A DNA stretch of 8,132 nt from the NCBI GenBank assembly GCA_028718465.1, contig JAQULX010000107.1:1-8132 (forward strand), written 5' to 3'. This document shows positions 6,418 through 8,132 of the stretch, piece after piece (the first letter of the stretch is position 1; every line of letters starts with the position of its first letter). The position numbers and the translations under genes were made by a program. The notes under the pieces were generated by a model that did no database searches, was not told the DNA's origin, and saw only the letters and a program-made list of their open reading frames with translations. The stretch is from Dehalococcoidales bacterium. GTDB taxonomy: Bacteria > Chloroflexota > Dehalococcoidia > Dehalococcoidales > UBA3254.

Positions 6418-6452
6418 CAATTTGTTCCCAATTTGTTCCAGAGCTGAAACAA
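6418..6452. promoter_or_regulatory. Candidate regulator binding sites upstream of the dehydrogenase promoter
   Basis: An 11-bp unit, CAATTTGTTCC, is repeated exactly in tandem at 6418-6428 and 6429-6439, starting 4 bp upstream of the -35 box. Overlapping it, 6433-6452 is a 20-bp imperfect palindrome (TTGTTCCAG / CTGAAACAA, eight of ten pairs). The one-turn spacing next to the -35 box suggests an activator or repressor site. No regulator gene is seen in the window. Confidence 0.45.
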
Positions 6453-6470
6453 TTGCCCTCTCCAATCACT

Positions 6471-6515
6471 AACCTGAGGTGGTCCCCATAGTTTGGACAG
6501 GAATCACTCCAGGTT
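6471..6515. repeat. Imperfect inverted repeat, possible insertion-sequence end relic
   Basis: AACCTG at 6471-6476 faces CAGGTT at 6510-6515, and the longer arms 6471-6486 / 6500-6515 match at about 12 of 16 positions. The segment 6475-6499 (TGAGGTGGTCCCC followed by an AT-rich stretch and TTTGGACA) looks like an IS3-family terminus, but no transposase remnant is visible. The rest of the 6325-6761 gap holds the dehydrogenase promoter region, short repeats and no supported gene. Confidence 0.3.
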
Positions 6516-6659
6516 AAGGTGTGAAAATCTGATCATTGTTTCAAATTGGATGTTCTAGTGGGTTTCTCCATAGAACTCTTCACAGGAATTAGAAAGAATC
6601 TCTTCCTTACTGACTTATCCTCCAATAACGATATATCAGTATTAATCTAATAAAAGGGA

Positions 6660-6694
6660 GTGGTCCTCATCCAAAACTGTATCATCCAAAACTG
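6660..6694 (+). repeat. Second GTGGTCC element and 12-bp direct repeats
   Basis: GTGGTCCTCAT at 6660-6670 matches GTGGTCCCCAT at 6479-6489 in 10 of 11 bases. It is followed by CATCCAAAACTG twice (6668-6679 and 6683-6694, 15-bp period). Together with 6471-6515 this suggests debris of a small mobile element about 200 bp long. Origin uncertain. Confidence 0.3.
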
Positions 6695-6732
6695 GAGAAT
6701 CATGGCTGAAGACTTGGAAAAATATGACAGAA

Positions 6733-6749
6733 TAGGTGAGGATCACCTA
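6733..6749 (-). terminator. Hairpin after the cupin gene, weak terminator candidate
   Basis: TAGGTGA (6733-6739) and TCACCTA (6743-6749) form a perfect 7-bp stem with a 3-nt loop, 12 bp past the cupin stop on the minus strand. A T run (ATATTTTT, 6723-6716) follows about 10 nt beyond the stem, further than in a standard intrinsic terminator. Confidence 0.4.
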
Positions 6750-6761
6750 AATGCCATTGTG

Positions 6762-7205
6762 TTAAATCTGACTTTTGGATGCGTATTTTGTTCCAGTACA
6801 AACGACGAAGTGAAATATCGGTTTATCCACTCGATGATATTTAAGTCCGTGTTCTAATCCTTTAGAAATATAGATAACACAGCTTTTCGTAACAATATGT
6901 TTTTCCCCGCCTAACCACATCTCAAATTCACCACCCAAATCGTGAGGATTTTTGACATCAGTGCCGAAATAACACAAATACTCGTCAAAGTCATGACGAT
7001 GTAACAATAATGGCTTGTCTTTATCAAAATCTTCAGGCAGACTCCATCGTGTCGAAATCGCCAGGGCGCCTTTGATTACACTGTCATCCAGGTTGACTAT
7101 AAATGGATTAGCACCTTTCTTTATTTTCTCGCCAGTGACTAAGAATAGATCAGTTGTAACTTCTGTGAGAATATATTTCCCGTATTTGGTATCAGCCATT
7201 GTCAC
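6762..7205 (-). CDS. Small single-domain cupin protein
   Basis: A 147-residue protein of the cupin fold; function unknown. Numbering from the GTG, the first cupin motif is HRHDFDE with His69, His71 and Glu75 in HxHx3E spacing, and the second is SKGLEHG with His119. These are the usual four metal ligands, so a metal-binding site is likely. There is no signal peptide. Two starts are possible: GTG at 7205, 5 nt after AAAGGAG (7217-7211) and overlapping the previous stop as GTGA; or ATG at 7199, 11 nt after it. The GTGA overlap suggests translational coupling to the upstream reading frame, now only a tail. It lies at the end of a TRAP/PrpD operon and might act in metabolism of the imported acid. 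Confidence 0.75.
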   Translation of the reverse strand: MTMADTKYGKYILTEVTTDLFLVTGEKIKKGANPFIVNLDDSVIKGALAISTRWSLPEDFDKDKPLLLHRHDFDEYLCYFGTDVKNPHDLGGEFEMWLGGEKHIVTKSCVIYISKGLEHGLKYHRVDKPIFHFVVCTGTKYASKSQI

Positions 7206-7336
7206 TTTAGCTCCTTTCTTTTTTTATATAAATATTCACATTTCCCATCTGATAGTTCGGGAAACTGGTTAGTTTTAAGGCGATAATTGATCCACTCTTG
7301 TACTCCAGGATATATATCCACTCTAACCCGTTGCAT
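7202..7336 (-). pseudogene. 44-codon orphan tail of a lost upstream gene
   Basis: A short frame (starting MQRVRVDIYPGVQEW, ending KKRKELK) stops at TGA 7204-7202, overlapping the GTG of the cupin gene by 4 nt. Such stop/start overlap normally marks the end of a real upstream gene, yet no full gene precedes it: the MmgE/PrpD fragment runs into it out of frame. I do not recognise the family from these residues. It may be the 3' end of the PrpD gene or of a different gene, left by a deletion. It could also be a chance frame. Confidence 0.4.
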
Positions 7337-7700
7337 TAGATTCCATGCAAGAAGACTTTTTCCTTTCCGCAATAGCCAAAATTGGTGAAAGAACGTAAGG
7401 CACGATATGTCCGGTCAGGCCACAAGCCTCATAACATAGGGCATGAATGAGTTCTGCATTAACAAAAGCAGTTTGAGGGAGTGATGTCCGACCACCACCA
7501 ATAATTACAGCCTGAGGATTTCCTCCAAATTCCGAGATTAATTCTAAGGAAATGCGTGCTCGATCTGTAACAACTGATCCTAAAGCACAACCAATACTAT
7601 CTAATAATATTTGCTTGATCTTGTGAACGACTGATTGTGGCAAGTCATCATATGATATATCAGATATTTTACTGGATAACTCAGAGCCTATGTTAGTCAT
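7323..7700 (-). pseudogene. MmgE/PrpD family protein, N-terminal fragment
   Basis: The 125 residues match the start of the MmgE/PrpD family (2-methylcitrate dehydratase and relatives), whose members have about 450 residues. Visible traits are QSVVHKIKQILLDSIGCALG, then NAELIHALCYE (the usual NG-x-x-H-x-x-D/E region), GHIVPYVLSPILAIAERK, and a stop shortly after. The first ATG (7715) adds five residues; the ATG at 7700 is preferred because GAGAGG (7713-7708) lies 7 nt before it. Roughly 330 residues of the family are missing, including most of the helical domain and all of the lid domain, so activity is unlikely. The break seems to be an internal deletion that joined this part to the orphan tail at 7202-7336. 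The gene follows the TRAP DctM gene by about 80 bp. Confidence 0.78.
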
Positions 7701-7780
7701 AAGGATACCTCTCATTTAAGATCTGTCCGATCGATTAGTATTGATCTCTAATCCGAGTATTAACATAAGCAACAAAGATT

Positions 7781-8132
7781 TCACTTCAAGGCGTTGGGTA
7801 ACCAAGATACTATAGAAGGCACAAAGAAAATGATTACCATGGACAGAAGAGTTCCTCCGACAAAAGGAATAGCGCCTGTATAAATAGTATGCATTGGTAT
7901 TTCCTTATTAATACCCTTGAGTACAAACAGACAAAGGCCTACCGGTGGGGTTAAAGCTCCTACATTTATGCTCAAAACTATCAACAAGGCGAACCAGAGT
8001 GGATCAACTCCCAGACTCACTGCGATAGGATGAAATATAGGCACACCAATCAGCATCATTGGCATAGCGTCAATGAAGCAGCCTGCAATTAACATTATTA
8101 AAATAACCAGAACCGTATACAATGTACCGGAT
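7781..8132 (-). CDS. TRAP transporter large membrane subunit DctM, C-terminal part (5' end outside window)
   Basis: The frame is open to the window end, where a TTG at 8122 is internal, not a start. The 117 visible residues are the C-terminus of DctM: GCFIDAMPMMLIGVPIFHPIAV, then GALTPPVGLCLFVLKGI, IYTGAIPFVGG and a final SWLPNALK, with about three membrane helices. It is a paralogue of the DctM part at 1-1749, with the same segment order but clear divergence. It would form the ion-driven channel of a second TRAP system, with its small subunit and binding protein to the right of the window. It likely forms an operon with the PrpD fragment and cupin gene downstream. Confidence 0.9.
   Translation of the reverse strand, partial: SGTLYTVLVILIMLIAGCFIDAMPMMLIGVPIFHPIAVSLGVDPLWFALLIVLSINVGALTPPVGLCLFVLKGINKEIPMHTIYTGAIPFVGGTLLSMVIIFFVPSIVSWLPNALK

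Noticed and set aside
6418..6694. Short direct repeats considered as a CRISPR array
   Set aside because: Units are 11-12 bp, in only two copies each, with no spacer pattern and no cas genes.
6660..6857. Plus-strand 65-codon open frame
   Set aside because: Its second half is antisense to the cupin gene and its first half is made of short repeats; no protein family is recognisable.
7725..7751. Partly symmetric GATC-rich stretch between DctM and the PrpD fragment
   Set aside because: The symmetry is imperfect and short, with no supporting promoter or regulator context.

Overview
The window reads as a bacterial accessory-metabolism region, probably from an anaerobe. It holds TRAP-type organic-acid transporters, acyl-CoA dehydrogenases, an MmgE/PrpD relic, strong GGAGG-type ribosome binding sites and sigma70/sigmaA-like promoters. 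A Clostridia/Peptococcaceae-like or Desulfobacterota-like host would fit, but nothing here fixes the taxonomy.

Layout. (1) 1-1749, plus strand: a TRAP transporter membrane subunit with DctQ fused to DctM, cut by the window start. (2) 1750-1913: a convergent intergenic stretch with a perfect 16-bp hairpin. (3) 1914-2498, minus: a DUF1326 protein. (4) 2510-3964: an apparently intact IS110-family (IS110-group) insertion sequence with a DEDD transposase and a long left end that folds like a bridge RNA. (5) 3968-6324, minus: two adjacent acyl-CoA dehydrogenase genes behind a near-consensus promoter at 6385-6413, with an 11-bp tandem repeat and a palindrome just upstream. (6) 6325-6761: a noncoding stretch with that promoter region and some repeats that may be insertion-sequence debris. 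(7) 6762-8132, minus: a second TRAP DctM gene (cut by the window end), a truncated MmgE/PrpD gene, a 44-codon orphan reading-frame tail, and a small cupin gene.

The most interesting part is the IS110 element. Its ends can be placed by four separate clues that agree on a CT core at 2510-2511 and 3963-3964. The two loops of the predicted bridge RNA carry short matches to both target flanks and both element ends. The right end carries TTGACT and the left end TATAAT, which would lie exactly 17 bp apart in the circular form, as in known IS110 junction promoters. Removing the element gives a tight operon: second acyl-CoA dehydrogenase stop codon, a 16-nt gap containing AAGGAGGGGG, then the DUF1326 start. 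So the element sits inside a Shine-Dalgarno sequence, and its target guide (CCTCCTT followed by a right guide reading as CTTAATT) spells the complement of a ribosome binding site. The insertion rebuilds AGGAGG at the DUF1326 gene. The working hypothesis is an IS110 element programmed to insert at Shine-Dalgarno sites.

Functionally, the paired dehydrogenases probably form a heteromeric enzyme for a specialised acyl-CoA, with the TRAP systems importing carboxylates. The right-hand TRAP/PrpD/cupin operon has decayed by an internal deletion. All alignments and foldings were done by eye, with no database search.
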